64,000 nucleotides of DNA from Nocardia goodfellowii (GCF_017875645.1 NZ_JAGGMR010000001.1:2852001-2916000), one strand, 5' to 3'. Shown: positions 1-9,830, counted from the stretch's first letter. The notes: generated from the sequence alone by a model not told the origin. Numbers and translations: made by a program.

Positions 1-1
1 G

Positions 2-505
2 TTCAGCGGCAGCCTGGCTTTCGGCGGTGAGGAGAGCGCCGGGGCGTCGTTCCTGCGGCACGACGGCACGGTCTGGACCACCGACAAGGACGGCATTCTG
101 CTGGCGCTGCTCGCCGCCGAGATCGCCGCCGTCACCGGGCAGAGCCCGTCCGCCCGGTACGTCGAATTGGAGCGCCGCTACGGCAGCCCCGCCTACGCGC
201 GGATCGATGCTCCCGCCAGCGCGGAACAGAAAGAGCGTCTGGCGAAGTTGAACCCGGACATGATTGCCTCCACAGAGATCGCGGGCGAGCCGATCACCGC
301 GGTCCTCACCCGAGCGCGCGGAAACGGCGCCCCGCTGGGCGGACTGAAGGTGACCACCGAGAACGCGTGGTTCGCCGCCCGGCCCTCCGGCACCGAGGAC
401 AAGTACAAGATCTACGCCGAGTCGTTCCACGGCCCCGAGCACCTGACCCAGGTGCAGGCGGCCGCGGAGGAAATGGTCGGGCAGGCGCTGCAAGGTGCCA
501 AGTAG
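2..505 (+). CDS. pgm: Phosphoglucomutase, C-terminal part (truncated by window start)
   Basis: Interconverts glucose-1-phosphate and glucose-6-phosphate in the cytoplasm, feeding glycogen, trehalose and cell-wall sugar synthesis. The open frame enters at base 2 and ends at TAG 503-505, giving about 167 residues. It begins with [17 protein letters not shown], the sugar-binding GEES loop of alpha-D-phosphohexomutases. It ends with the phosphate-binding domain ([18 protein letters not shown]), whose RPSGTE loop is diagnostic. The phosphoserine loop and metal site lie outside the window. An MFS gene starts inside its last codons, so the two are probably co-transcribed. The family call is secure; the bacterial Pgm subtype is inferred from the GEESAGASF form of the loop. 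Confidence 0.93.
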   Translation, partial: FSGSLAFGGEESAGASFLRHDGTVWTTDKDGILLALLAAEIAAVTGQSPSARYVELERRYGSPAYARIDAPASAEQKERLAKLNPDMIASTEIAGEPITAVLTRARGNGAPLGGLKVTTENAWFAARPSGTEDKYKIYAESFHGPEHLTQVQAAAEEMVGQALQGAK

Positions 506-1844
506 AGATGTGCCGGGCACGGCGACGGACCGTTCTGTCGCCACCGGCGATCCGGCGATCGATGGGACCGTCGCGCCTTCTGCCTCGGTGACGATCCGTG
601 AGCCGGTCCGGCGTGGGCGTAACCGGCCCGAACCGCTTCCGGTCGAGATCTGGGTCCTGGTCGGCGGGTCGTTCGTCATCGCCCTCGGATTCGGGTTGGT
701 CGCGCCCGTCCTGCCCCAATTCGCGCGCAGCTTCGGAGTCGGTGTGGCCGCGGCGTCCGCGATCGTGAGCGCGTTCGCGTTGATGCGGCTGCTGTTCGCG
801 CCGTTCAGCGGGCGGCTGGTGCAGCGGCTGGGGGAGCGCTGGGTCTACCTCAGCGGATTGCTCATCGTGGCGGTGTCCACCGGCGCCAGCGCGCTGGCCC
901 AAACCTATTGGCAGCTGCTGGTCCTGCGATCCGTCGGCGGTATCGGGTCGACCATGTTCACGGTGTCCGCGCTGGCGCTCGTCATCCGGATGTCACCACC
1001 CCAGCAACGCGGCCGGGTGTCCGGCGTGTGGTCGACCAGCTTCCTCGTCGGATCCATCAGCGGCCCGCTGCTGGGTGGCGTGCTGGCCGGGCTCGGGGTG
1101 CGCGCGCCGTTCATCATCTACGCGCTCGCGCTGCTCGCGGTCACTCTCGCGGTGTATCTGGCACTGCGGAATTCCACCCTGGCCGCGCCCGAAGTCAGCG
1201 GCGTGCTGCAGGTGATGTCGTTCCGCCAAGCGCTCGTGCGCTCGGAGTATCGGGCCGTGCTGTGGTCCAACTTCGCCAACGGCGCCGCCATCTTCGGTGT
1301 GCGCATGGCCCTGGTGCCCTTGCTCGTCGTCGAGGTGCTGAAACTGCCCAGCGGGATGGCCGGTGTCGCGTTGACGACGTTCGCCGCGGGCAATGTGGCG
1401 GTGCTTTTCCTCGCCGGACGCGGTTCGGATCGCTTCGGGCGCAAGCCCTTCCTGATCGCCGGAGCGCTCATCTGCGCCATCGGCACCGCCGGTCTGGGCT
1501 TCGCCCCGAACCTGCTGTGGTTGCTGGTGACCTCTGTGGTCGCCGGTATCGGCTCCGGCATGCTCACCCCCAGCCAGCAGGCCGCGCTCGCCGACATCAT
1601 CGGCCCGAAGGCGCGTGGCGGGCCGGTGCTCGCCGGATTCCAGATGGCGGGTGATCTCGGGACCGTCATCGGGGCGGTGTCCGTCGGTGCGCTGGCCGAA
1701 TACACCTCCTACGAGGTGGCGCTGACCGTGACCGGAGCGTTGCTCGCGGCCGCGGCCGTGGCCTGGCTGGTGGTGCCGGAACCGATGCAGCGAGGTGGCG
1801 AACCCGAATTCGCCGGAGAACGCGACAAAGTGGATTCGGGATAG
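495..1844 (+). CDS. MFS transporter (drug-efflux-like)
   Basis: A 449-residue major facilitator protein of the inner membrane, probably a proton-driven exporter of small molecules. A charged N-terminus of about 45 residues is followed by twelve hydrophobic segments. The A-like loop between TM2 and TM3 reads [12 protein letters not shown], and the equivalent in the second half reads [13 protein letters not shown], both standard MFS signatures. The GTG at 495 overlaps pgm by 11 bases. GTG 588 is a plausible shorter start that would remove most of the extra-membrane N-terminus. Substrate cannot be read from sequence. Confidence 0.85.
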   Translation: MPSRDVPGTATDRSVATGDPAIDGTVAPSASVTIREPVRRGRNRPEPLPVEIWVLVGGSFVIALGFGLVAPVLPQFARSFGVGVAAASAIVSAFALMRLLFAPFSGRLVQRLGERWVYLSGLLIVAVSTGASALAQTYWQLLVLRSVGGIGSTMFTVSALALVIRMSPPQQRGRVSGVWSTSFLVGSISGPLLGGVLAGLGVRAPFIIYALALLAVTLAVYLALRNSTLAAPEVSGVLQVMSFRQALVRSEYRAVLWSNFANGAAIFGVRMALVPLLVVEVLKLPSGMAGVALTTFAAGNVAVLFLAGRGSDRFGRKPFLIAGALICAIGTAGLGFAPNLLWLLVTSVVAGIGSGMLTPSQQAALADIIGPKARGGPVLAGFQMAGDLGTVIGAVSVGALAEYTSYEVALTVTGALLAAAAVAWLVVPEPMQRGGEPEFAGERDKVDSG

Positions 1845-1950
1845 TCGCAGCTGTCGCCGCCGCCGGATACCGGCGCCCGCGGGCCTGCCGATCGCGTGTC
1901 GGCATGGCCCGGCGGCGAAGATCAGCGGCGGGTGCGGCAAAGTATCCGAG

Positions 1951-2694
1951 GTGAGCGATTCGCGTCCGAATTACACCCCGCGCCCGATGTCCAGCGTGAC
2001 CACCTACGCCCTGGGCGCGCTCGCCCTCGTCGTGGTCGTCGTGATCGTGATCGTGGCCGTCCGCAGCGGACGCGGGAACGAACTGCCCGTCCGCAACGAC
2101 GGCTACGGCCAGGTGCACAACACCGCCGTGGTCTCCGTCCTCGCCCCCGACGGCACCGTCCTACTCGGTCGCCCGGACGCCGCCAAGACCATCGACATCT
2201 TCGAAGACCCACTCTGCCCCGCCTGCGCCATGGTCGAACGCGCCTACGGCCAGGAGCTCGCCCAGAAGGTCGACGAAGGCAAACTCGCCATCCGCTACCA
2301 CTACGTCAACTTCCTCGACGAACAGTCCGCCAGCCGCGACTACTCCACCCGCGCCATCGCCGCCGACGAATGCGTCGCCGCCGCCGGCTCCGGCCCCGTC
2401 TACTCCCAATTCCAGCACCGCCTGTTCACCACCGACCAGCCCAAGGAAGGCGGCGACAGCGACCTCACCAACCAGCAACTCGCCGACCTCGCCCGGGAAG
2501 TCGGTGCCTCCGCCGAGGCGGTGCAGTGCATCAGCTCCGGCGCGAAAGTCGAAGCGGCCAAGGCGAATGCGCAGACCGCGACCGAGGCTTTGAAGCGGCT
2601 GAACGATGGGAAGGTCTCGACACCATCGGTTTTCGATGGGACCAAGCGTCAGGATATGAACAATGAGAACTGGGTGGTGGAAGTCGCGCCGTAG
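1951..2694 (+). CDS. Membrane-anchored DsbA-like thioredoxin-fold protein
   Basis: A 247-residue protein with one N-terminal membrane anchor (residues about 17-37, rich in Val/Leu/Ile) and an extracytoplasmic thioredoxin-fold domain of the DsbA/Thioredoxin_4 type. The active-site CPAC motif is at residues 89-92 in EDPLCPACAM. It probably handles disulfide exchange in exported proteins. Start: the open frame reaches back to 1795, but GTG 1951 puts the anchor right after a short basic N-terminus, as is usual for this family, so I use it. Gene order MFS to DsbA-like suggests a single operon with pgm, but 106 bases separate it from the MFS gene. Confidence 0.82.
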   Translation: MSDSRPNYTPRPMSSVTTYALGALALVVVVVIVIVAVRSGRGNELPVRNDGYGQVHNTAVVSVLAPDGTVLLGRPDAAKTIDIFEDPLCPACAMVERAYGQELAQKVDEGKLAIRYHYVNFLDEQSASRDYSTRAIAADECVAAAGSGPVYSQFQHRLFTTDQPKEGGDSDLTNQQLADLAREVGASAEAVQCISSGAKVEAAKANAQTATEALKRLNDGKVSTPSVFDGTKRQDMNNENWVVEVAP

Positions 2695-3246
2695 GGTGGG
2701 GCGGGTTCTGCAGGGCGGTATGAGAGCGACGTAATCTGCTGTCCGCCAATAGGTCTACGGCTTCGTGCAGGGTGATGCTGAGCCGCTGTGGTCGTTTGTA
2801 GGACGGTGGCCATGTCGAGGGGGTGGGCGGTAGCGCCGCGCCGCTCGTCGGCGGGCTCGGTGTAGGCGTCGAATCGGGTTGTCTGCCACCGGAACTCAGG
2901 TGCTACGCGACAATCGGGCCGCGCTGGAGACGGTCCTGTGCCTGCTGGTGCTCACCACCGAACTCACCGATGCCTATACGCTACGATCAACTGCTCGCTC
3001 GAAGGCCTTGCCACCTTGGACGGACTACCGCCGGCCCGGCACGAGGGCGCGGCGATCTCGGCCGACTTCCTGTTCGGCACCTATCCCTATCGGTGTCCCC
3101 AAGATCTGCCGAAGGTCACGGCGGAGATCGCCTCCCGGGGTCGCCGCGACGCCTCAACTTCCTTGGCCGCCGTGACCTGCGCCACTCGCACCGCAACAGC
3201 TCGAACGGCGCGCCACGTGGCGGTAACTGCTGTGGGGCAAGAAATT
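2695..3246. other. Gene-poor stretch, possible decayed coding remnant
   Basis: About 550 bases without a gene I can support. Overlapping frames are open on the plus strand but none has a convincing start or family match. In the frame through 2990-3150 the translation (NCSLEGLATLDGLPPARHEG, then ISADFLFGTYPYR) has a protein-like composition, so a remnant of an old gene is possible. I assign no function. Confidence 0.3.
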
Positions 3247-4803
3247 TCAAGGGCCGATGTTGGTCATGGCCGTGTCGGGGATTTCGTCTTCGGGGGTGAT
3301 CTGACGGAGTTGGCGGTGCAGGAGACTTCTCACCGGGTAGGCCAAATCCTCGGGGGTTGGGGTGTCGGCCTGGAAAGGGGAGGGCCGACGGGCATTCATG
3401 TGGCTTTCGGGCAGCGGCGATGGCGTGTGGATGTCGCTGTGCGTGGGCAGGTATCGGTCCCTCTCGCTTGTGGGACGGGGTGAGGGTACGTCGCTATCGG
3501 TGTGTGGGGAGAGATGCCGGCCCCCCTGGCTGAGGGCGGGCAGCTGCGAAGGCGCGTCGATATCGGTGTGCGGAAACAGGTATCGGGCTCCCTCACGGAC
3601 AGTGGTGTGGATGTCGCCGTTGGGTGTGGTCCATTGCAGGCGGTCGGCGTCGGCATGCCAGATACGCCACGGCTGTTTCTTGTTGTCCGACAACGTCTTC
3701 AGGCGTTGGTGTCGGCTGCACAACACCACCAGTCCGGAGCTGTCACCGGTCGGCTGTGCATCCACTTCGCACTCCGCGGCCGGCAGCACGCAACCCGGGA
3801 AACGGCACATTCCGTCGACCGCGCGGATTTCGCGGACCAGTCGCGGCGACACCGGGTTCGCGGTGGCTACGTCCGGCTCGGTGGAACGCTCCGGTATGAC
3901 CTCGAACCGCGCGTGCTCGGCCAGCATTCGTGCCAAGGCGGCGTCGATCGGCCCGTAGCCCGCCAGAAAGGCCGGCGCCTCCCGCATCCCGAACAGTGAA
4001 TCCGCCGGAATCCCGATCTGAATCAGCGGACGGCGCGGCGTCTCGGGTTCGAGCCGTACCGGGCATCGATCACCTCGTCCACACCCGCACCGCAACCGCC
4101 CCGACCCGTCCGCCAGCGCCACCAGCGCATCCGCCCGCCGCTGCGGCATAGTCCGCGGATCCCGCGCGCACACCTGCAGGCTCATCTCCCGCAACCGCAT
4201 CGCCACCGTCTGCGCCCCCGGCGCCGGCAACAGCCCGTCGAACACCGCCATACTGTCCTGCACAGCCCGAATCCGGACGTCCCGCTCCTCCTGCCGCTCC
4301 TCCCGACGCCGTTGCGCCCCACCAGGATCCAGCCGCATCACCCACCGCCTGGCCGCCTGCCGCAACCGCGCCGGATTCGTCCGCCCCGCCGCCTCGATCA
4401 ACCGCGGCTCCAGCACCTCCGCCAACTCCTTGCTCAACGCCCGCGTGCTATCCACAATCACCCGCACCTTCGCCAAATCGATCCGCCCGCGAGCGAACGC
4501 CTTCCACGTCCGCGGCAACGCCTCCTCCAGCGCCAACCCGATATCGATCAACGCCGCCGCCGTCCCCTCATCCGCATGCAACGCCACCGCCACCTCGGTC
4601 GCCGCGAACTCCCCGGCCCGCACCCCACCCACCCCCGGCTCCACACTCCCGGCCCGATGCCGCCGATACAACTCCCGCACCGCGCCCACCTCCGCAGCCT
4701 GCGCCGCCGCAGCCGTCCCATGCGCCTCCCGCAGCCCATCAATGAGTTCTTCGTCACTCATAGCCCCGAAGTCCAGCTCAACAAGCCCCTTGAGTTCGAA
4801 CAT
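3247..4803 (-). CDS. DUF222 / HNH-type (13E12-like) protein with altered HNH core
   Basis: A 518-residue member of the DUF222-HNH family, abundant in actinobacteria and of unclear role. The N-terminal about 300 residues are the helical DUF222 region; the HNH-like zinc part follows (RAVDGMCRFPGCVLPAAE ... LVVLCSRHQRLKT). Family members normally carry a His-containing segment (DH) after the second Cys pair. Here that stretch reads CEVDAQPTGDSS, so the general-base His appears lost and nuclease activity is doubtful. The tail holds three imperfect repeats of the type RYLFPHTDIDAPS. ATG 4803 is preferred over the frame's upper limit at 4956, because a longer version would run through the tRNA gene. 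Confidence 0.8.
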   Translation of the reverse strand: MFELKGLVELDFGAMSDEELIDGLREAHGTAAAAQAAEVGAVRELYRRHRAGSVEPGVGGVRAGEFAATEVAVALHADEGTAAALIDIGLALEEALPRTWKAFARGRIDLAKVRVIVDSTRALSKELAEVLEPRLIEAAGRTNPARLRQAARRWVMRLDPGGAQRRREERQEERDVRIRAVQDSMAVFDGLLPAPGAQTVAMRLREMSLQVCARDPRTMPQRRADALVALADGSGRLRCGCGRGDRCPVRLEPETPRRPLIQIGIPADSLFGMREAPAFLAGYGPIDAALARMLAEHARFEVIPERSTEPDVATANPVSPRLVREIRAVDGMCRFPGCVLPAAECEVDAQPTGDSSGLVVLCSRHQRLKTLSDNKKQPWRIWHADADRLQWTTPNGDIHTTVREGARYLFPHTDIDAPSQLPALSQGGRHLSPHTDSDVPSPRPTSERDRYLPTHSDIHTPSPLPESHMNARRPSPFQADTPTPEDLAYPVRSLLHRQLRQITPEDEIPDTAMTNIGP

Positions 4804-4926
4804 GTGTTCGATTCTACGCCCACCAACCCCCTCCCGCCAGCCCATATCTAGGCGATTTGGTTTCCACACACCCCGTCGTGTAACTTCATTCAAGCGCGAA
4901 CGGGGAAGCCCGGGAGCGTCCACCCA

Positions 4927-4999
4927 GGGGCTATGGCGCAGCTGGTAGCGCACCACACTGGCAGTGTGGGGGTCAGGGGTTCGAGTCCCCTTAGCTCCA
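4927..4999 (+). tRNA. tRNA-Ala (GGC)
   Basis: Cloverleaf of 73 nt. The acceptor stem GGGGCTA pairs with TAGCTCC (one G-T pair), the D-arm is GCGCAGCTGGTAGCGC, the anticodon stem is CCACA/TGTGG with loop CTGGCAG (anticodon GGC), and the T-arm contains GGTTCGAGTCC. The discriminator base is A; CCA is not encoded (CCG follows). Confidence 0.96.
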
Positions 5000-5018
5000 C
5001 CGATGTATTCGGTATACG

Positions 5019-5047
5019 AACCGCTTCCGATCTGGGAGCGGTTTTTG
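5019..5047 (+). terminator. Rho-independent terminator after tRNA-Ala
   Basis: The hairpin has left arm AACCGCTTCC (5019-5028) and right arm GGGAGCGGTT (5034-5043), nearly fully paired around a short loop, followed directly by a T-run (5041-5046). It lies about 20 nt past the tRNA and fits its transcription stop. Confidence 0.75.
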
Positions 5048-5175
5048 TATTTTCGTCGGCTGTTTCCGTCTCGGCGTGGTTCTGTGGCACGTGGAATTCG
5101 GGGATCAGCCGGTTGGATGCGCCGACGATCACTTGGGCAACCAGCGCTCCAATCAACGCCTATGTTTGGTTGTGG

Positions 5176-6002
5176 TTACCTGTTCGGGCGATGTCGCTGA
5201 TCTGATTCGCGATCGCTTCGAGGGTAGTCGGTTGGGGATCCTGAGAGGTTCGGCGTCCAGTTGGCTGATGAAAAGGTAGTCGGAGCCGGACGCGGCGCGA
5301 TGCGCTGGACTCTCGCCCCGGGGGGTGAGGATTGTTTGGGCGCGTTCCCAGGTGTCGATGTCGATGATCCGTGCGTGACAGCCGGTGATTGTGTTGTCGC
5401 GGCAGGTGAGTTAGCCGAGATATGTTCGGTCAACGCCCTCAGGATCTGCTGCCCCGACCAAGTGCCGCCTGCGGTGTTCCGGTGGCCACGTTCATTGAGA
5501 AGCTTCGCGATACCGCGAGCGCCGATGACGACTCGGTGGACGATGGCGTCACGCTCGAACTGCGCGAACATTCCGAGCATCTGCACCAGCATGCTTTCCA
5601 TGGGGAAGGCTGTGTCGAAAGGTTTTGTCGCGGAACGGAATACGAAATCGACCCAGTCGCGCTCGTCCAGCAGCACGACCATGTCTCGGAGGTTGCGCGA
5701 GAATCGGTCCACCCGACAGACCAAAGCACGTCGATGGCTCCGCTCCGAGCGGCGGTCATCAACCTTCTCCAATCTGGGCTGCTTCGTGCTGGCGCCGGAC
5801 GCATCATCAGAAATCGGGCGGTGAGCCGCCACCCGTGCTGTGAGTTGATGTAGGAGCCCAGCCGGGTGCCTTGAGCTTCGATCGAGTAGGGCTGGTGTTC
5901 ATCGTCGGTGGACCGGCACACGTAGATCCCAACGCGGACATCATCGCCGCGAATGGTCACGGGGTTCTTGCTACTGGACCGCTTCGACGCCGGTCGTGCC
6001 AT
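5176..6002 (-). pseudogene. Decayed large serine recombinase
   Basis: Two overlapping minus-strand frames together rebuild a large serine recombinase. The N-terminal resolvase part (RVGIYVCRSTDDEHQPYSIEAQ, with the catalytic-Ser region) lies near 5860-5935. After a frameshift near 5835 it continues with the rest of the catalytic core (CRVDRFSRNLRDMVVLL) and the start of the recombinase domain (RGIAKLLNERGHRNTAGGTW). Another frame change near 5430 destroys the remaining recombinase region, and the zinc-ribbon and C-terminal domains are missing. Intact family members are about 450-550 residues. It lies about 180 nt from the 3' end of tRNA-Ala and is probably the relic of an integrated element. 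Confidence 0.8.
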
Positions 6003-6103
6003 GTTCGCGCCTTCCTACCGTGCTGTCCCATTCGAGGGTAATTCCAATCCCAATCGAGAAGGTTTCTTGGACGGTGAGGAAGCTGCCCTCAGCGGAAGGT
6101 GAA

Positions 6104-7957
6104 TTAGCTGGATGGGGCCTGAGCTCGTCCACCGAGATGAGTGGCCAGGAATGCTTCGATGGCGGCGTTGAGGCGCTCGGCGTTGGAAGCTTTGCGGATG
6201 CCGTGCCCTTCATCGTCGAATAGCAGGTATTCGTGCGGTATTTCGGCCTCGGTGAGGGCTGCGGCGATCTGGTCGGACTCGGTCACCTTCACTCGGGGGT
6301 CGTTTCGGCCTTGGACGATCATCAGGGGTATCCGTATGTCGCTGGCCCGAGATAGTGGCGATCGTTCCCAGAGCATGTCGTGTTCAGTGTCGGGGTTGCC
6401 GACTTGGCGGTGCCAGGTGCCGACTTGTCCTCGGTACTGTGCGGACAGGGTGTTGATAAGGGTGATCAGGTTTGAAGGGCCGCAGATGCTGATCGCGGCG
6501 CAGAAGACGTCGGGGGTAAATGCCGCGCCGACGAGGGCGGCGTACCCGCCGAAGGATCCACCGTAGATTGCCACGCGTTTCGGATCGATCCATCCCTGGC
6601 CAACCACATGGTCGACAGCGTCGAGGAGATCGTGGTGCATGGCGCGCCCCCATTCCCGGTCGCCCGCGTTGATGAATGCCTTTCCGTATCCGGTGGATCC
6701 GCGAAAGTTGACCTGGATCACCGCATATCCGCGGTTGGCTAGCCATTGCACGGTCGGTTTGTATCCCCATGTGTCGCGCACTGAGGGGCCGCCGTGGACG
6801 AGTAGCACGGCAGGCAGATCCGCACGCGGTTGCTCGACCGGGAAGGTGATGTAGCCGTTGATTGTGAGTCCATCGCGGGCGGTGAACGCCAACGGTTCCA
6901 TGGCGGCGAACTGGTATCCAGCCAGGTCCGGACGCTCGTCGTAAAGTGGTGCGATTTTGTCGGTGGCGCAGTCGTAGATGTGATAGCGGGTCGACGTTCG
7001 GTCGCTGGACTCGGCGACGAGCCAGCGATCGGATCCAGGGGAACGGGAAATGCTGATGTCGCCATCGAGTTGCGCGCGGAGGTGGTCGATCCTCGTCCCG
7101 AAGTCCGGGTCGAGGTGGACCCAGATCCGCCGGTCCCCTAGGAAAACGGCAGATTGCGGCCGCAGGGTGAATGGGTCGGAGTAGACGGTCATCAGATCGT
7201 AGGTGTCGTGACTTGCGAGCACTGTGTGGTCACCGGTGTGCTGGTCGATATGGATCAGCCGCTTCGTGTGCGAACCAATGCCTGATGACATGTGGATGTT
7301 TCCGGCGCGGTCGAAGGTCGGCAGTCCAGTCGTCGCCGTGTCTTCCGGAGCGATCGTCATCCATGGCTCGTCGCGTCCAGTTGCGAGATCCCGCAACTTG
7401 ATTTCGCGGCCACCGTCCGCGGTGATGCTGGCCCCGCCTCGGATGCGCAGATCGGAGTCGATGAGCCAGTTGCTGTACCCCGGGTTGGACTCCAGGTGTT
7501 CCAGGGTGCCGGTGGTGAGGTCGAGACGGTAGGGGTCGATGCGTCTTGGGTCGTCGGAAGGGAGCCCGATCAGCATTGTGTTGGAGTGAAAGTGGTTGTG
7601 CGCCAGGATGGTCGCGCGAACGCCAGCACCGGGGGTGAGGAGCCGGACCTCGCCGCTGGAAAGGTCGAGTGCGTACAGGCGCCAGTTCTCGTCACCGTCG
7701 AAGTCCTGGACGTAGACCAGGGTCGAGCGGTCATGGCAAAACAGGAACGACCGGATCCCCGGACCGCGGTCATAGGTGACCGGCGCTGCAGCTGCCACAT
7801 TGTCGACCGGTCCGATCCACACATTTGCGACGCCGTCGACCCCATCGATGAAACCGATGCGGTAGCCGTCAGGAGACAGGCGGGGGGTGGGCCGCCCACG
7901 GCTGCCGAACAGAACGGATCGCGGGATCAATACGGGCATACCGTCAGCTTTCCGCAT
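6104..7957 (-). CDS. S9-family (prolyl oligopeptidase-like) serine peptidase
   Basis: A 617-residue peptidase of the acylaminoacyl-peptidase/prolyl-oligopeptidase type. Residues about 1-350 show beta-propeller features; residues about 365-610 are the alpha/beta-hydrolase catalytic domain. The nucleophile elbow YGGSFGGYAAL is near residue 470, the catalytic Asp in QGRNDPRVKV near 555 and the His in DDEGHGIRK near 590, so the triad is complete. No signal peptide is visible, so it probably cleaves short peptides in the cytoplasm. ATG 7957 starts MRKADGMPV; the internal Met at residue 7 is an alternative start. It stands alone between a recombinase relic and small secreted-protein genes. Confidence 0.9.
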   Translation of the reverse strand: MRKADGMPVLIPRSVLFGSRGRPTPRLSPDGYRIGFIDGVDGVANVWIGPVDNVAAAAPVTYDRGPGIRSFLFCHDRSTLVYVQDFDGDENWRLYALDLSSGEVRLLTPGAGVRATILAHNHFHSNTMLIGLPSDDPRRIDPYRLDLTTGTLEHLESNPGYSNWLIDSDLRIRGGASITADGGREIKLRDLATGRDEPWMTIAPEDTATTGLPTFDRAGNIHMSSGIGSHTKRLIHIDQHTGDHTVLASHDTYDLMTVYSDPFTLRPQSAVFLGDRRIWVHLDPDFGTRIDHLRAQLDGDISISRSPGSDRWLVAESSDRTSTRYHIYDCATDKIAPLYDERPDLAGYQFAAMEPLAFTARDGLTINGYITFPVEQPRADLPAVLLVHGGPSVRDTWGYKPTVQWLANRGYAVIQVNFRGSTGYGKAFINAGDREWGRAMHHDLLDAVDHVVGQGWIDPKRVAIYGGSFGGYAALVGAAFTPDVFCAAISICGPSNLITLINTLSAQYRGQVGTWHRQVGNPDTEHDMLWERSPLSRASDIRIPLMIVQGRNDPRVKVTESDQIAAALTEAEIPHEYLLFDDEGHGIRKASNAERLNAAIEAFLATHLGGRAQAPSS

Positions 7958-8064
7958 CCGCGGGTTCGCTCCTTCTCGGAAGCTTCAATGGAGAGGCCGA
8001 GCCCCGGCAGCACTGATGCTGACAGCGCAGCCAGGGATCAGACACCGGTGGGTCGTCGAAAATT

Positions 8065-8268
8065 TTAGGGCAGGTTGAGATGGTTGACGATGCCGTTTTC
8101 GGTCACGCACTCGTTGCCATCGTGTTCGCCGGTGCAGTTTTCCCAATGTCCGTCGAATCCCTCGTTGGCCATGGCGACGGCGGGGCCGAAGGCCAGGCCG
8201 CCACCGATGGAGCCGAAGGCCAGGGCGGCACCGGTAGCGGCGGCGGCGATGATCTTCTTGAACTTCAT
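8065..8268 (-). CDS. Small secreted protein, paralogue of the 12053-12253 gene
   Basis: 67 residues. A basic start MKFKK leads into a hydrophobic Ala/Gly signal segment ending near AVAMA-NE; the predicted mature part is only about 32 residues, acidic, with two Cys (ENCTGEHDGNECVTENG) that could form one disulfide. A GGGAAG ribosome site precedes the ATG. The start MKFKKIIAAAATGAALAFGSI closely resembles MKLKKLFAVVVAGSALTFGSI of the protein at 12053-12253, and the mature parts share spaced Cys and acidic residues. Function unknown; an exported small protein is the most that can be said. Confidence 0.75.
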   Translation of the reverse strand: MKFKKIIAAAATGAALAFGSIGGGLAFGPAVAMANEGFDGHWENCTGEHDGNECVTENGIVNHLNLP

Positions 8269-8393
8269 GGATCTTCCCTTATCTGTTGTGGGTTATTCGA
8301 ACCACTCCAGCGAGGCTGGAGCGCGTCTCGGGTGGCTTCCCGGCCCGTGCTTGGCGGGCGCCGATCGAAGAGGGCGATTCAGAGCACTGCCGT

Positions 8394-8615
8394 CTACCTG
8401 GTCAGGGGATCTGGGACGTAACCTGGCTGTGCACACACCGTTTCGGTTTGGAACTCAGAGTTGATGACGTGTGGACTGTGGTACATGCAGATGGGCGTAT
8501 CCGTCCCAATAGCAGGTGAGTCCATGGACAGTTGGTCAATCCCGAACGCAATGCTCGTGACAAGGACGCCTGCGGCCACGAGCAGCCAAATCCATTGCTT
8601 AACAGTCGCCCCCAC
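8394..8615 (-). CDS. Small exported or membrane protein, unknown function
   Basis: 73 residues from a GTG start preceded by AGGGGGAG at good spacing. It has a hydrophobic helix at residues about 8-26 (WIWLLVAAGVLVTSIAFGI) and an extracytoplasmic tail with two Cys. It lies between the CRP-like promoter block (8670-8735) and the small secreted protein gene at 8268, in the same direction, so the two probably form one transcript. A 17-base hairpin (CTCCAG/CTGGAG arms, 8305-8321) separates them. No family recognised. Confidence 0.5.
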   Translation of the reverse strand: MGATVKQWIWLLVAAGVLVTSIAFGIDQLSMDSPAIGTDTPICMYHSPHVINSEFQTETVCAQPGYVPDPLTR

Positions 8616-8669
8616 TTGCTCCCCCTGTGATTTGTGCCTTACCTGATCCTCGCCAGCGTGAGGATGTTG

Positions 8670-8735
8670 CCTTCACTAACCTTTGACGGGCTTGCGGCGC
8701 AACAGGTTCCAGTAGAATCGGTGACCTGAGTCACA
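8670..8735 (-). promoter_or_regulatory. Conserved promoter block with CRP-like box
   Basis: On the minus strand the block opens with TGTGACTCAGGTCACC, a 9/10 match to the CRP half-sites TGTGA-N6-TCACA, and continues with TGGAACCTGTTG and TTAGT. The block at 12636-12703, upstream of the paralogous gene, shares all of these in the same order and spacing. The box lies about 105 bases upstream of the GTG at 8615. This suggests cAMP-receptor-family control of both modules; the regulator itself is not in the window. Confidence 0.6.
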
Positions 8736-9140
8736 GTCAATCGGAAGGCTCCGATCGGAACGGGTACCGACAGAAAGGTTGACTGTTTCCCAGGCAGCCC
8801 GTCTCTTCGTGGCAGGTGCTTCAGCGGCGAAATCTACGGGGATAGCGCTTATTTCGCGATCCCGAGCGTCGTGGTTGGATCGTGTAGGTGGCCTGTTCGC
8901 CATGCTTCTGGGCCTCCTGCCCCTTGTCGTTCCTGCGCGGTGACCGGGCTAGTGCCTCGTCAAGCAACCTTCGGTAGGTAATCGGGTAACCGGATCTTGG
9001 AGTTGACTGCGAACTCGCGTTTGGGTTGGGCGTGCTGGTTGTGCCAGCGGATGTAGGCGCCGATCGCGGCGTCCTGTTCGCCGTGGCTGCGGTGGTCGGT
9101 GCCATTGAGTGCGAAGTAACGTAACGCCGCGAATTCGGAC

Positions 9141-9190
9141 TCGATCCAGTTCAACCACGACGAACTCGATCCAGTTCAACCACGACGAAT
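9141..9190. repeat. 25-bp tandem duplication inside the transposase
   Basis: Two adjacent 25-base copies (9141-9165 and 9166-9190) begin TCGATCCAGTTCAACCACGA and differ only in the last base. As 25 is not a multiple of three, the duplication shifts the reading frame just at the catalytic Glu region (NWIE), which is therefore encoded twice. Confidence 0.9.
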
Positions 9191-9830
9191 AGGTCGGCAG
9201 GAACACCAGTTCCACCTGGTGGGCCGCGGCCCACTCCCGGACCTCGGCGCGCTTGTGCGGGGAGAAGTTGTCGGCGATGACGTAGAGCTTCTCGCCGGGC
9301 CAACGCGCTCGCAGCGACTTCAGAAGTGCCAGGAACTCCTGCCAGCGCTTGCGATCCCGGATCAGGTAGTGGATTTCCCGGTGGCCAGATCCAATGCGCC
9401 GAGCAGGTGCCGTACACCTTGGGTGCGGTGGTAGGTCGTCGGCAACCGTTTCGGTCTGCGCCGCGGGAACCAGCCGCGCCCGGCGCGGGGTTGCAGGTTC
9501 AACGGCCCGAACTTGTCCACGCAGATCACCCGCCCGTCCGCGGGCCGGTAATCGGAGAGGTGGAGGATGCGGTTCATCTTGGCGGTGAACTCGGGATCGG
9601 CGCCGGCCTTCCAGGTTTCGGTGGCCTGCCACGACACACCCTCGGCTTTGAGGATCTTACGCAGCGTCTCACGGCTGATATCGGTTATCTCGTTGGTGGC
9701 CAGCGCTTCTCGTAGTTTCGACAGGCTCCACGTCGAGAACGGCCAGCCCAGATCGCGGGGGCAGCACCGGGCGGTGCAGGCGATGCGTTCACGCCTCGCC
9801 CGATCGACCTTCTTCGGCCTGCCCCCGCTC

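Noticed and set aside
306..902. 198-residue minus-strand frame across pgm and the MFS gene
   Set aside because: Antisense to two well-supported genes and rich in Arg/Asp/Pro, as GC-rich shadows are.
4985..5001. Attachment site at the tRNA-Ala 3' end
   Set aside because: I found no second copy of the tRNA 3' segment in the window, so an att pair cannot be supported.
8676..8903. 75-residue minus-strand frame
   Set aside because: It runs over the conserved CRP-like promoter block and has no family or ribosome site; treated as chance.
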